Positions 9,012 to 17,872 of a stretch of 64,000 nucleotides of DNA are shown here, piece by piece. Both the position numbers and the translations under genes were made by a program. The notes beneath the pieces were generated by a model. It worked only from the letters and a program-made list of their open reading frames with translations. It made no database searches and was not told the DNA's origin. The DNA comes from Streptomyces sp. NBC_01276 (GTDB lineage: Bacteria > Actinomycetota > Actinomycetes > Streptomycetales > Streptomycetaceae). Within the stretch, counting starts at the first letter, position 1, and every line of letters begins with the position of its first letter. The stretch is from NCBI RefSeq assembly GCF_041435355.1, contig NZ_CP108442.1, forward strand, positions 2,294,001 through 2,358,000. The letters are read 5' to 3'.

Positions 9012-9434
9012 TTGAGTTCGATGAGCCAGGCGGCACAGAACCTGAACTGGTTGATCACCAACTTCGTGGACAACACCCCTGGGGTGTCCCACACCGTGGT
9101 GGTCTCCGCCGACGGACTCCTTCTGGCGATGTCCGAAGGATTCCCCCGTGACCGCGCCGACCAGCTGGCGGCCGTGGCCTCCGGTCTGACCTCGCTGACC
9201 GCCGGGGCCTCCCGGATCTTCGAGGGCGGCGCCGTCAACCAGACGGTGGTCGAGATGGACCGGGGATTCCTCTTCCTCATGTCCGTCTCCGACGGATCGT
9301 CCCTCGCGGTGCTCGCGCACCCCGAGTGCGACATCGGCCTCGTGGGCTACGAGATGGCCCTCCTCGTGGACCGCGCCGGCAGCGTCCTCACCCCGGACCT
9401 GCGCGCGGAGCTTCAGGGAAGCCTGCTCATCTGA
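9012..9434 (+). CDS. cvnB1: Roadblock/LC7 protein CvnB1
   Basis: The 140-residue protein is a roadblock/LC7 fold, likely to act as a regulator of the small GTPase CvnD1. The sequence AAQNLNWLITNFVDNTPGVSHTVVVSADGLLLAMSEG is typical. It starts with TTG immediately after the cvnA1 stop, with AGGAG 6 nt upstream; an ATG three codons later is the alternative. Long stretches are identical in DNA to cvnB2 (9019-9115 and 9246-9364), although the adjacent cvnA genes differ. Confidence 0.93.
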   Translation: MSSMSQAAQNLNWLITNFVDNTPGVSHTVVVSADGLLLAMSEGFPRDRADQLAAVASGLTSLTAGASRIFEGGAVNQTVVEMDRGFLFLMSVSDGSSLAVLAHPECDIGLVGYEMALLVDRAGSVLTPDLRAELQGSLLI

Positions 9435-9585
9435 CTCGCACACTCCCGGCCGGACGGTACTTCCGGCCGGGGGACCGGGACTCCGCTCCCGGAAACCAGT
9501 ACCCCCGTCAGGCCGTCATCACGTCCCCCCACCGGCCGCCCCGTCAGACGGCACGCTGACCACTGCTGTCCAGCCCGGAGGATCA

Positions 9586-9978
9586 ATGACCCCGCCCCCC
9601 GCCTATCCCGACGCGTACGGAGACTCGTACTCGGAAGGCGACCAGCCGCTGGTGCGTCCGTACGCGATGACCGGCGGCCGTACCCGGCCGCGCTACCAGC
9701 TCGCCATCGAGGCGCTGGTCAGCACCACGGCCGATCCGATGCACCTCTCCACCCTGCTCCCGGAGCACCAGCGCATCTGCACCTTGTGCCGTGAGGTGAA
9801 GTCGGTCGCGGAGGTCTCCGCACTGCTGTCGATGCCGCTCGGTGTCGCCCGGATCCTCGTGGCCGACCTGGCCGAGGCCGGAATGGTGGCCATCCACCAG
9901 CCGGGCAATGGAGAGGCCGGCGGAACGCCGGATGTAACGCTGCTCGAGAGGGTTCTCAGTGGACTTCGCAAGCTCTGA
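9586..9978 (+). CDS. cvnC1: DUF742 protein CvnC1
   Basis: The 130-residue DUF742 protein contains the conserved VRPYAMTGGRTRPRY segment (about residues 22-36) followed by a winged-helix-like region (SVAEVSALLSMPLGVARILVADLAEAG). In conservons this component works with CvnB and CvnD at the membrane kinase. GGAGG lies 6 nt before the ATG. The gene follows a 151-nt gap after cvnB1 and overlaps cvnD1 by 20 nt, which indicates coupled translation. Its N terminus is much shorter than that of CvnC2. Confidence 0.92.
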   Translation: MTPPPAYPDAYGDSYSEGDQPLVRPYAMTGGRTRPRYQLAIEALVSTTADPMHLSTLLPEHQRICTLCREVKSVAEVSALLSMPLGVARILVADLAEAGMVAIHQPGNGEAGGTPDVTLLERVLSGLRKL

Positions 9979-10543
9979 CGCCGGAGCGGCTCCCCGCTCC
10001 ACCACCTCCGCGAAGATCGTGGTGGCGGGCGGCTTCGGCGTGGGCAAGACCACGTTCGTCGGCGCGGTCTCCGAGATCAACCCCCTGCGCACCGAGGCCG
10101 TGATGACGTCCGCGAGCGCGGGCATCGACGACCTCACGCACACCGGTGACAAGACGACCACCACGGTCGCCATGGACTTCGGCCGCATCACCCTGGACCA
10201 GGACCTGATCCTGTACCTCTTCGGTACGCCCGGTCAGGACCGCTTCTGGTTCATGTGGGACGACCTGGTCCGCGGCGCGATCGGCGCCGTCGTCCTCGTC
10301 GACACGCGCCGTCTCGCGGACTGCTTCCCGGCCGTCGACTACTTCGAGAACAGCGGCCTGCCGTTCGTCGTGGCGCTGAACGGCTTCGAGGGGCACCAGC
10401 CGTACACGCCGGAGGAGGTCCGCGAGGCCCTCCAGATCGGACCCGACGCCCCGATCATCACCACCGACGCCCGCCACCGCGCGGACGCCAAGAGCGCGCT
10501 CATCACGCTCGTCGAGCACGCCCTGATGGCCCGGCTCAAGTAA
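9959..10543 (+). CDS. cvnD1: Ras/MglA-like small GTPase CvnD1
   Basis: This 194-residue GTPase is the G-protein component of conservon 1. The P-loop is GGFGVGKTT (about residues 24-32), the switch II/G3 region reads LFGTPGQDRF instead of DTAGQ, and the G4 position reads NGFE instead of NKxD, as in the MglA-like branch. The GTG start lies inside the cvnC1 reading frame (20-nt overlap). A 230-base run (10139-10368) is identical to cvnD2, with no synonymous change over about 76 codons. Confidence 0.93.
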   Translation: MDFASSDAGAAPRSTTSAKIVVAGGFGVGKTTFVGAVSEINPLRTEAVMTSASAGIDDLTHTGDKTTTTVAMDFGRITLDQDLILYLFGTPGQDRFWFMWDDLVRGAIGAVVLVDTRRLADCFPAVDYFENSGLPFVVALNGFEGHQPYTPEEVREALQIGPDAPIITTDARHRADAKSALITLVEHALMARLK

Positions 10544-10566
10544 CACGGTTTCGAGGTCGATTCGCG

Positions 10567-10600
10567 GGGGCGGGCTGTGTCATCGGACACGGCCCGCCCC
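10567..10600 (+). terminator. Terminator of cvn1
   Basis: A 15-bp stem (10567-10581 with 10586-10600, one G-U pair) and an ATCG loop lie 23 nt after the cvnD1 stop. The two conservons are therefore probably separate transcription units. Confidence 0.75.
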
Positions 10601-10708
10601 TGTCGTTCATAACGTTTCGACAGAGAATTGCCGCCAGTTGGGCACAGCGCGCGTTCGGCTGGTACCGCTGCGCGCACGACTGTCCCGGCTTTTGCCGTAC
10701 CTCGCTCT

Positions 10709-10734
10709 TTATGTCCGGTTTATGCGGGACATAA
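10709..10734. promoter_or_regulatory. Palindrome upstream of cvn2
   Basis: TTATGTCC (10709-10716) and GGACATAA (10727-10734) form a perfect inverted repeat with a 10-nt spacer, about 100 nt upstream of cvnA2. It has no T-tract and is AT-rich, so an operator is more likely than a terminator. Confidence 0.4.
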
Positions 10735-10835
10735 GGCTCTGGGAAACGCGGATTTCAACTGTTTGGAACACGGCCGTTCATCGTGCTGGAATTCAACGAA
10801 CTAGCTAGTAGCACCGCCGAGAGGTTGTTGGTCGA

Positions 10836-13800
10836 GTGAGGCGAAGCAACTCGAGCCCCGCGGATGAACCCGCGCGCGGCAACTTCACCCCGCCGCCGCG
10901 CGCGGCCGCGTCACCTGTCGACGTACCCGTGGAACCATCCACCGGCGGCGGCAGCACCAGCAAGTTCTCCCCCCGCAACTGGCGCGTGCCGACCCGCCTG
11001 AACGCCATCCTCCTCGTACCGGCCCTCGTGGGCCTGGTCATGGGCGGCTTCCAGGTGAAGGGTTCGGTCGACAGCTGGAACGAGGCCAAGGACGCCGAGC
11101 AGACCGCGCGGATCGTCCAGGCGGCGGCCGAATACGGCCAGGCCCTCCTCAACGAGCGTGACCTCACCGCCGAGCCCCTCCTGAAGGGCGACCGCGCCAA
11201 CCAGGCCGTGACGAAGGCCTACGCGGCCACCGACGCGGCCAAGGCCAAGTTCGCCGAGGCCGCCAAGAACCTGCCGCAGAAGCAGGGTCTGGAACGGCGC
11301 CTGGAGCTCTTCCGCCAGGAGGAGCCCAAGCTGGAACAGGTCCGCAAGACGGCCTACGCCGTCCCCGAGACCCCCAAGAAGAACCTCCCCGCCGCGGCCG
11401 GCCCCATCCCGACCGAAGAGGGGTACGTGCTGGTCCAGCACTACCTCATGCAGTTCTCCAACGAACTGGGCCTCGGCACCGGCAACGTCACCAGCTACGG
11501 CCGCATGGTCTACGCGGTCGAGCTGGCCAAGGCCGCGAACTCGCTCCAGCGCTCCGTCGGTACGCACCTGCTGGTGCGCCCGAGCGAGGACGAGAACGTC
11601 CGCAAGGCCCAGCTCGTCGCCTTCTCCTCCTACGCCTACCTCGAAGAGATCGCCATCGGTGAGTACGTCGCCGCCGGCACCGACGAGGACACGAACCGGC
11701 TGAAGGAGGTCATGGGCAAGAAGTCCGAGGAGGGCGCCGCCAAGCTCGCTCAGGCCAAGCAGGCCGCCGAGCAGTCCGGCAGCACCACCTTCAAGGCCCC
11801 GCCCGTGGTCAACGGCTCCGCGCTCACCGGTATGACCGAGGCGATAGCCAGCGGCGACAAGCCCGCCAAGCTCGCCCTGAACGGCACCACCGCCCCCGCC
11901 TGGCAGGCCGCCGCCACCGCCAAGTTCGACGCCTACGCCGAGATCGAGAAGGACCTCCTCGACAAGGCCGTCAAGGACGCCGTCGCGGTCTCGGACAAGT
12001 CGCAGAGCGACGCCATCCTCACCGGCGCGATCGTGGTCGTGGCCATGCTCGCCGCGTTCATCCTGGCCGGCATGATGGCCCGCCAGATGAGCCGTGCGAT
12101 GCTCCGCCTGCGCAGCTCCGCCTTCGACGTCGCCGAGCAGCGCCTGCCGATGCTCGTCGACCAGCTCTCGCGCACGGACCCGGGCAAGGTCGACACCCGC
12201 GTCCAGCCGATCCCGATCAACTCCCAGGACGAGATCGGCGAGGTCGCGCGCGCCTTCGACCAGGTCCACCGGGAAGCGGTCCGGCTCGCCGCCGAGCAGG
12301 CGCTCCTGCGAGGGAACGTCAACGCGATCTTCACGAACCTCTCCATGCGCAACCAGTCGCTGATCGAGGGCCAGCTGACCCTCATCACCGACCTGGAGAA
12401 CAACGAGGCCGACCCGGACCAGCTGGAGAACCTCTTCCGCCTGGACCACCTGGCCACCCGTATGCGCCGCAACGGCGAGAACCTCCTCATCCTCGCGGGT
12501 GAGAACCCGGGCCGCCGCTGGGACCAGCCGGTCCCCCTCGTCGACGTGCTGCGCGCCGCCTCCTCCGAGGTGGAGCAGTACGAGCGCATCGAGCTCTCGG
12601 GCGTCTCCGAGGCCGAGATCCACGGCCAGGCCGTGACCGACCTCGTGCACCTGCTCGCCGAGCTGCTGGAGAACGCCACCACCTTCTCCTCCCCGCAGAC
12701 CAAGGTCCGCGTCAACGCCACGCGTCTGCCCGACGGCCGCGTGATGGTCGAGATCCACGACAAGGGCATCGGCCTCACCGCCGAGGACTTCGCGGACATC
12801 AACCACAAGCTGGCCAACCCGCCGACCGTGGACGCCGCGATCTCGCAGCGCATGGGTCTGTTCGTGGTCGGCCGGCTGGCGGACCGCCACAGCATCCGCG
12901 TGCAGCTGCGCCCCTCGGGCGAGGCCGCGGGCACCACCTCGCTGGTCATGCTCCCCGACGCCATCACCCACGGTGGCGGTGGCGAGGGCATCCCGGACGA
13001 CGACTTCACCGTCTCCTCGATGATTCCGCAGCAGCAGAGCCAGCAGGCCGCCCCGCTGCGCACCGCCGCCGAACTCGGCTTCGACGACTCGCGCTACGAC
13101 GCCCAGGGCGGGCAGGGCCCCGACGGGGCGCCGGTCGACCCGGTCGTCCGGTCGCTGGGCCGCGAGGAGCGCCGGGCCCAGCTGGAGGCGCAGGTCGGCT
13201 TCCCGCAGGAGCAGCAGCCGGAAGGTGCCGTCCAGGAGTATCCGGAACCCCAGCCGGAGCACGCGTACCAGCCGTACCAGGGCTACGAACAGCCGGCCGC
13301 ACCGGCCTACGAGGCCCCGTACGAGAACGCGCAGCAGCCCCAGGCCTACGAGGCGTACCCCGACCAGGGATATGCCTATACGGAAGACGGGTACGCGGAG
13401 CAGCAGCAGCCCGCGCAGACGTACGACGGTGGTTACGAAGAGCAGTCTCCGCAGGCGGCGTGGCCCGAGCAGAACACCTTCCCGGGCTCCTACCAGCAGG
13501 ACTACGGGATCGAATCGGAATCCCCGCCCGCTCCCGAACCGGCCCGGGAACGCGTAGGCTTCGACCGTCCGGGCGCCGCTGCCGACACCGGTCACGAAAT
13601 GACCGGAGCGGGCCTGCCGCGACGCGGCAGCCAGCAGCAGTGGCAGCCGGCACAGCAGGAAGCGGAGTCCGCCGGATCCCTCTTCGAGCAGCGCCCGCAG
13701 CGTCAGCAGCAGGCCGCCGCCACGGAGAAGGCCCCGGCGGAGGAGACGGAAGACGGCGCCGCGTGGCGTTCGCGCAACGACGAGCGCTGGCAGCAGGCCG

Positions 13801-14033
13801 GCAAGCTCCGTGAGCCGAAGGCGGGCGGGGTCACCCCGTCCGGTCTCCCTCGGCGGGTACCCAAGGCCAACCTGGTCGAGGGCGCCGCGGAGACGACCCC
13901 GCAGGGCGGCCCGCAGGTCTCCCGCGCACCGGAGGACGTCCGTGGCAGGTTGAGCAACCTGCGGCGCGGTGTCCAGCAGGGGCGCAGCGCGGGTTCCGAG
14001 CAGTCAAGTAACAGCTATGACCAGGAGCGTTAG
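10836..14033 (+). CDS. cvnA2: Conservon sensor-kinase-like membrane protein CvnA2
   Basis: The 1065-residue paralogue of CvnA1 has TM1 at about 56-76, an extracytoplasmic helical region, TM2 at about 393-415, a HAMP-like linker, the kinase-type helix DHLATRMRRNGENL and an ATPase domain (LLENATTFSS about 604, DKGIGL about 640). The C-terminal 350 residues are Tyr/Gln/Glu/Pro-rich, unlike the Gly/Gln-rich tail of CvnA1, but the terminal VRGRLSNLRRGVQQG block is shared. The GTG start is preceded by AGAGGTTG in the same context as cvnA1. The extracytoplasmic region differs strongly from CvnA1, so the two probably sense different signals. Confidence 0.9.
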   Translation: MRRSNSSPADEPARGNFTPPPRAAASPVDVPVEPSTGGGSTSKFSPRNWRVPTRLNAILLVPALVGLVMGGFQVKGSVDSWNEAKDAEQTARIVQAAAEYGQALLNERDLTAEPLLKGDRANQAVTKAYAATDAAKAKFAEAAKNLPQKQGLERRLELFRQEEPKLEQVRKTAYAVPETPKKNLPAAAGPIPTEEGYVLVQHYLMQFSNELGLGTGNVTSYGRMVYAVELAKAANSLQRSVGTHLLVRPSEDENVRKAQLVAFSSYAYLEEIAIGEYVAAGTDEDTNRLKEVMGKKSEEGAAKLAQAKQAAEQSGSTTFKAPPVVNGSALTGMTEAIASGDKPAKLALNGTTAPAWQAAATAKFDAYAEIEKDLLDKAVKDAVAVSDKSQSDAILTGAIVVVAMLAAFILAGMMARQMSRAMLRLRSSAFDVAEQRLPMLVDQLSRTDPGKVDTRVQPIPINSQDEIGEVARAFDQVHREAVRLAAEQALLRGNVNAIFTNLSMRNQSLIEGQLTLITDLENNEADPDQLENLFRLDHLATRMRRNGENLLILAGENPGRRWDQPVPLVDVLRAASSEVEQYERIELSGVSEAEIHGQAVTDLVHLLAELLENATTFSSPQTKVRVNATRLPDGRVMVEIHDKGIGLTAEDFADINHKLANPPTVDAAISQRMGLFVVGRLADRHSIRVQLRPSGEAAGTTSLVMLPDAITHGGGGEGIPDDDFTVSSMIPQQQSQQAAPLRTAAELGFDDSRYDAQGGQGPDGAPVDPVVRSLGREERRAQLEAQVGFPQEQQPEGAVQEYPEPQPEHAYQPYQGYEQPAAPAYEAPYENAQQPQAYEAYPDQGYAYTEDGYAEQQQPAQTYDGGYEEQSPQAAWPEQNTFPGSYQQDYGIESESPPAPEPARERVGFDRPGAAADTGHEMTGAGLPRRGSQQQWQPAQQEAESAGSLFEQRPQRQQQAAATEKAPAEETEDGAAWRSRNDERWQQAGKLREPKAGGVTPSGLPRRVPKANLVEGAAETTPQGGPQVSRAPEDVRGRLSNLRRGVQQGRSAGSEQSSNSYDQER

Positions 14034-14034
14034 T

Positions 14035-14457
14035 GTGAGCCCGATGAGCCAGGCGGCACAGAACCTGAACTGGTTGATCACCAACTTCGTGGACAACACC
14101 CCTGGGGTGTCCCACACCGTGGTGGTCTCCGCCGACGGCCTTCTTCTGGCGATGTCCGACGGGTTCCCGCGTGACCGCGCCGATCAGCTGGCGGCCGTGG
14201 CCTCCGGTCTGACGTCGCTGACCGCGGGAGCCTCCCGGATCTTCGAGGGCGGCGCCGTCAACCAGACCGTGGTCGAGATGGACCGGGGATTCCTCTTCCT
14301 CATGTCCGTCTCCGACGGATCGTCCCTCGCGGTGCTCGCGCACCCCGAGTGCGACATCGGCCTCGTGGGCTACGAGATGGCCCTCCTTGTCGACCGCGCG
14401 GGCAGTGTCCTGACTCCGGATCTGCGCGCCGAGCTGCAGGGAAGTCTTCTCAACTAA
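14035..14457 (+). CDS. cvnB2: Roadblock/LC7 protein CvnB2
   Basis: This 140-residue roadblock/LC7 protein is almost identical to CvnB1; the differences are a few conservative changes and the last residue (LN against LI). I chose GTG at 14035, with AGGAG 7 nt upstream and one base after the cvnA2 stop; the ATG three codons on is poorly spaced. It should act with CvnA2, CvnC2 and CvnD2, but its near identity to CvnB1 makes cross-talk between the two modules likely. Confidence 0.93.
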   Translation: MSPMSQAAQNLNWLITNFVDNTPGVSHTVVVSADGLLLAMSDGFPRDRADQLAAVASGLTSLTAGASRIFEGGAVNQTVVEMDRGFLFLMSVSDGSSLAVLAHPECDIGLVGYEMALLVDRAGSVLTPDLRAELQGSLLN

Positions 14458-14550
14458 CAGACAGGCAGTGTGTTTCGCGTCATCGCACCGTAGGGTGCGG
14501 TGGCGCGGTTCCACAGGGAGTACTGCGTTCTTGGAGTCGGAGGAGGAGAC

Positions 14551-15108
14551 GTGACAACACCCGGAGGACATCCTTATGGCGGCGCGCAGCAGCCGCAGGG
14601 TGGGCACGACCAGAACCGCTTCAATTTCCCCTCGGCTCCCAGCCGGTCCGTGCCGGAGCAGAACCCCTACCAGCACCAGCAGTACGGCCAGCCCCAGCAA
14701 CCCCCGCATTCCCAGCGCCCTTCGCAGCAGCCGTTGCGCGGCTCCCAGCCGCAGGCTCCGAAGGCGCACAACCCGCTGGTGCGTCCGTACGCGATGACCG
14801 GCGGCCGTACCCGGCCGCGCTACCAGCTCGCCATCGAGGCGCTGGTCAGTACCACGGCGGATCCCGCCCGGCTGCAAGGGCAGTTGCCCGAGCACCAGCG
14901 CATCTGCCGCCTGTGCCAGGAGATCAAATCCGTCGCGGAGATCTCGGCACTTCTCTCCATTCCTCTTGGTGTCGCCCGCATCCTCGTAGCCGACCTGGCG
15001 GAGGCGGGCCTTGTCGCCATTCACCAGCCCGGCGGCGACGAGTCCGCCGGCGGCCAGCCAGATGTGACACTGCTCGAAAGGGTGCTCAGTGGACTTCGCA
15101 AGCTCTAA
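14551..15108 (+). CDS. cvnC2: DUF742 protein CvnC2
   Basis: This 185-residue DUF742 protein carries the same VRPYAMTGGRTRPRY core as CvnC1, preceded by a roughly 75-residue Gln/Pro/Gly-rich extension absent from CvnC1. I chose GTG at 14551 because GGAGGAGG lies directly upstream; an in-frame ATG at 14500 has no ribosome site. The end overlaps cvnD2 by 20 nt exactly as in cvn1. The tail may resemble the low-complexity part of CvnA. Confidence 0.9.
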   Translation: MTTPGGHPYGGAQQPQGGHDQNRFNFPSAPSRSVPEQNPYQHQQYGQPQQPPHSQRPSQQPLRGSQPQAPKAHNPLVRPYAMTGGRTRPRYQLAIEALVSTTADPARLQGQLPEHQRICRLCQEIKSVAEISALLSIPLGVARILVADLAEAGLVAIHQPGGDESAGGQPDVTLLERVLSGLRKL

Positions 15109-15673
15109 CGGCGGAGCGGCTCCCCGCTCCACCACCTCCGCGAAGATCGTGGTGGCGGGCGGCTTCGGCGTGGGCAAGACCACGTTCGTCGGCGCGGTCT
15201 CCGAGATCAACCCCCTGCGCACCGAAGCCGTCATGACCAGCGCCTCGGCCGGTATCGACGACCTCACCCACACCGGTGACAAGACGACCACCACGGTCGC
15301 CATGGACTTCGGCCGCATCACCCTGGACCAGGACCTGATCCTGTACCTCTTCGGTACGCCCGGTCAGGACCGCTTCTGGTTCATGTGGGACGACCTGGTC
15401 CGCGGCGCGATCGGCGCCGTCGTCCTCGTCGACACGCGCCGTCTCGCGGACTGCTTCCCGGCCGTCGACTACTTCGAGAACAGCGGCCTGCCGTTCGTGA
15501 TCGCGCTGAACGGCTTCGACGGCCACCAGCCGTACACGCCGGAGGAGGTCCGCGAGGCCCTCCAGATCGGGCCCGACGCCCCGATCATCACCACCGACGC
15601 CCGCCACCGCGGCGACGCCAAGAGCGCGCTCATCACGCTCGTCGAGCACGCCCTGATGGCCCGGCTGCGGTAG
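15089..15673 (+). CDS. cvnD2: Ras/MglA-like small GTPase CvnD2
   Basis: The 194-residue GTPase has the same P-loop GGFGVGKTT, the G3 variant GTPGQDRF and the G4 variant NGFD. It differs from CvnD1 at only a few residues. The DNA is identical to cvnD1 over 15112-15225 and 15269-15498, far more similar than the linked cvnA or cvnC genes. The GTG start lies within cvnC2. It is followed by a strong terminator. Confidence 0.93.
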   Translation: MDFASSNGGAAPRSTTSAKIVVAGGFGVGKTTFVGAVSEINPLRTEAVMTSASAGIDDLTHTGDKTTTTVAMDFGRITLDQDLILYLFGTPGQDRFWFMWDDLVRGAIGAVVLVDTRRLADCFPAVDYFENSGLPFVIALNGFDGHQPYTPEEVREALQIGPDAPIITTDARHRGDAKSALITLVEHALMARLR

Positions 15674-15690
15674 CCGTCCCTCGTACGCGC

Positions 15691-15735
15691 GGAGCGCCGG
15701 GATCCCGATGCGGATCCCGGCGCTCCGTCTTTTCT
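15691..15735 (+). terminator. Terminator of cvn2
   Basis: A perfect 15-bp stem (15691-15705 with 15712-15726), a 6-nt loop and the T-rich run GTCTTTTCTCC follow the cvnD2 stop by 17 nt. Confidence 0.88.
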
Positions 15736-15824
15736 CCCCGCGCGTGGCACGCCCCGGCCCGCTCCCCGTTGTGGGATCGTCGCGTCGACCGGATCGGCGA
15801 GCGGCGAGTTTCGAGGTGATGGGG

Positions 15825-16577
15825 ATGTCCGTGTCCCGCAGCGACGCGTACGGCACGTGGTTCTACGAGAGCCAGCAGGACGGTTCGGCGCGCTCCGCCG
15901 AGCGGGTGCTGCCGCTGGTCTTCGATCTGGTCCGTCCCTCCAGCGTGGTCGACCTGGGCTGCGGTACGGGGTCCTGGCTGGCGGCGGCCGGCCGGCTGGG
16001 GGCGCAGACGCTCCTCGGGGTCGACGGGGACTGGGTCGCCGAGTCCGCCCTGCGGATCCCGCCGGAGTCCTTCCTGCGGTGGGACCTCTCCCTGCCGCTG
16101 CGGATGGACGACCGGCGCTTCGACCTGGCCATGTCCCTGGAGGCGGCCGAGCACCTGGACCCGGGCCGGGCGGACTCGCTGGTCGCCGACCTCTGCGCGC
16201 TGTCCGACGTGGTGCTCTTCTCGGCCGCGGTCCCCGGTCAGACCGGCAGCGACCACCGCAACGAGCAGTGGCCGAACTACTGGCGCGACCACTTCGGCCG
16301 GTGGGGCTACGAGCTCGTCGACTGCCTGCGCACCCGCCTGTGGGACGACCCGGAGATCGAACCCTGGTACGCGCAGAACGCCTTCCTCTACGTGAGCGCG
16401 GACCGCCTGGCGGGCGACGAACGGCTGCGGCAGGCCGCGGCGGAGACGGGACGCATGCCGCTGTGCGCGGTGCACCCGGGGCTGCTGGCCCTCTTCTCCA
16501 AGCCCTTCGCCCCGGAGGTGCCCGTACCGCCCGTGCGGCGTCCCGCTCCCGCGCGCTTCACCTCGGCCGCCCGCTAG
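15825..16577 (+). CDS. Class I SAM-dependent methyltransferase
   Basis: The 250-residue protein has the SAM-binding motif I VVDLGCGTGSWL (about residues 35-46), an acidic post-I position (GVDGD) and the motif DLAMSLEAAEHL. The middle part (NEQWPNYWRDHFGRWGYELVD) is typical of methyltransferases associated with sugar or glycan genes. I chose ATG at 15825, with GAGG 8 nt upstream. It converges on a GT2 glycosyltransferase with only a 7-nt gap. The acceptor substrate is unknown. Confidence 0.85.
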   Translation: MSVSRSDAYGTWFYESQQDGSARSAERVLPLVFDLVRPSSVVDLGCGTGSWLAAAGRLGAQTLLGVDGDWVAESALRIPPESFLRWDLSLPLRMDDRRFDLAMSLEAAEHLDPGRADSLVADLCALSDVVLFSAAVPGQTGSDHRNEQWPNYWRDHFGRWGYELVDCLRTRLWDDPEIEPWYAQNAFLYVSADRLAGDERLRQAAAETGRMPLCAVHPGLLALFSKPFAPEVPVPPVRRPAPARFTSAAR

Positions 16578-16584
16578 CCGTCCG

Positions 16585-17673
16585 TCAGGCCTGGGCGGGC
16601 ACGGACAGGCGCCGGAGGGCGAAGCCCCGGTTGAGTTCGGTCTGGCGACGGTAGGGGTCCGGCAGGTCGGGCAGGGCCAGGAGACGGTCGCAGGCCTGGA
16701 GGCAGGCCGTCAGGTCGCCCACCCAGAACGCGGTGATGGAGTACTCGAACAGCAGCCCCCAACGGTAGACCCAGGGCTGGATGAACAGGACGTCGTCCGG
16801 GACCGGCCGGTCCAGGCAGCCCCGGACGATGGCGTGCGCCGAGTGGTGGCGGCCGAGCAGCCGCAGCCGCGAGACCAGTTCGTAGCAGGCCTCCAGCCGC
16901 TCCGGCCGGGACTCCCAGGCGCGGCTGAGCGCGTCCATCGCGGCCGGCCAGTCGGCGGGGTCCCCGCTGTCGCCGTGCAGCACGCCGACCTGGAGGAGGG
17001 ACTGGTACACCTCCTCCGCCCAGCCGCCCATGGCCGCCCGCCGCTCGTACAGGCGGATGGCCTCGGCGCGTTCGCCCATGTCCCGCATGGTGTTGGCGAG
17101 GTAGAAGACGGTCCGGCCGTTGTCCGGGTCGCGTGCCATCTCAGCGCTCAGCAGCCGGGCGTCGCGCTCGAACTTGTCGTGCTTGGAGCCTCCGTCGCCG
17201 TGGTCCTCGATCACCAGGGCGTCCAGGTGGGCCACGGTCTCGGTACGGTCGCAGGTGATGTACTCGTGGGTGACCCCCTCGTACCGCCACGGCAGCCGGC
17301 CGCTCACCAGGCGCTTGATGCGGTACTCGGTGTCGCCCTCGTGGCGCAGCATGTACGCATCGGCCACCAGCGGCGGCAGGGGCGCGTCGGCGCGCAGGAC
17401 GAGGTCCGCGTCGAGGAGGAGCAGGTAGTCGGCCTTGCCGCGGGCGTGGGCGATGTTGAGGCTCCGGTTGTGCCCGAAGTCGGTCCAGGGCTCCTCGTGG
17501 AGTTGGCCGGGGATCCCGTCGAGCGCGGCGCGGATCAGCTGCTGCGTGCCGTCGGTGGATCCGGTGTCGGAGATGACCCAGGTGTCGATGTGGTCCCGTA
17601 CCGCGGCCAGGCAGCGCTCGATCACGGCGGACTCGTTCTTCACGATCATGCAGAGGCAGATGGTCGGCTTCAC
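16585..17673 (-). CDS. Glycosyltransferase family 2 with C-terminal helical repeats
   Basis: This 362-residue protein begins with a GT-A fold: [18 protein letters not shown] (residues 4-21), [11 protein letters not shown] and the DxD-type [10 protein letters not shown], which would bind a nucleotide sugar and metal. After about residue 190 the sequence becomes TPR-like helical repeats ([28 protein letters not shown]), the layout of SunS/tetratricopeptide-type glycosyltransferases. I chose GTG at 17673 (AAGG 8 nt upstream); a much longer open frame continues antisense through the collagen-like gene and is an artefact of its repeats. The acceptor is unknown; the nearby secreted collagen-like protein is one candidate by position only. 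Confidence 0.85.
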   Translation of the reverse strand: MKPTICLCMIVKNESAVIERCLAAVRDHIDTWVISDTGSTDGTQQLIRAALDGIPGQLHEEPWTDFGHNRSLNIAHARGKADYLLLLDADLVLRADAPLPPLVADAYMLRHEGDTEYRIKRLVSGRLPWRYEGVTHEYITCDRTETVAHLDALVIEDHGDGGSKHDKFERDARLLSAEMARDPDNGRTVFYLANTMRDMGERAEAIRLYERRAAMGGWAEEVYQSLLQVGVLHGDSGDPADWPAAMDALSRAWESRPERLEACYELVSRLRLLGRHHSAHAIVRGCLDRPVPDDVLFIQPWVYRWGLLFEYSITAFWVGDLTACLQACDRLLALPDLPDPYRRQTELNRGFALRRLSVPAQA

Positions 17674-17872
17674 GGCCGGGACCTTAGGGACGGCCGGTGC
17701 CGTCCGCTCCGCAGCGCGCCGCGCGGCTGACCCGGGTGGGTGGGGGCGCTGGGCCGAACCGCTGAACCACCGGCGCGGCGCCCGGTGCCGTGTATCGGGT
17801 GCTCCCCAGGATGTCGTCGGACCACCGGACGATCCGGTGATCATGCGATCGGATTTTCCCGAGGAGCGGCAC

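Noticed and set aside
5277..9443. A 1388-residue open frame antisense to cvnA1
   Set aside because: It is a shadow of a high-GC gene: low-complexity Arg/Gly/Leu-rich translation without domains, opposite a well-supported CDS.
10911..13595. An 894-residue open frame antisense to cvnA2
   Set aside because: Same shadow effect; no ribosome site or recognisable domain.
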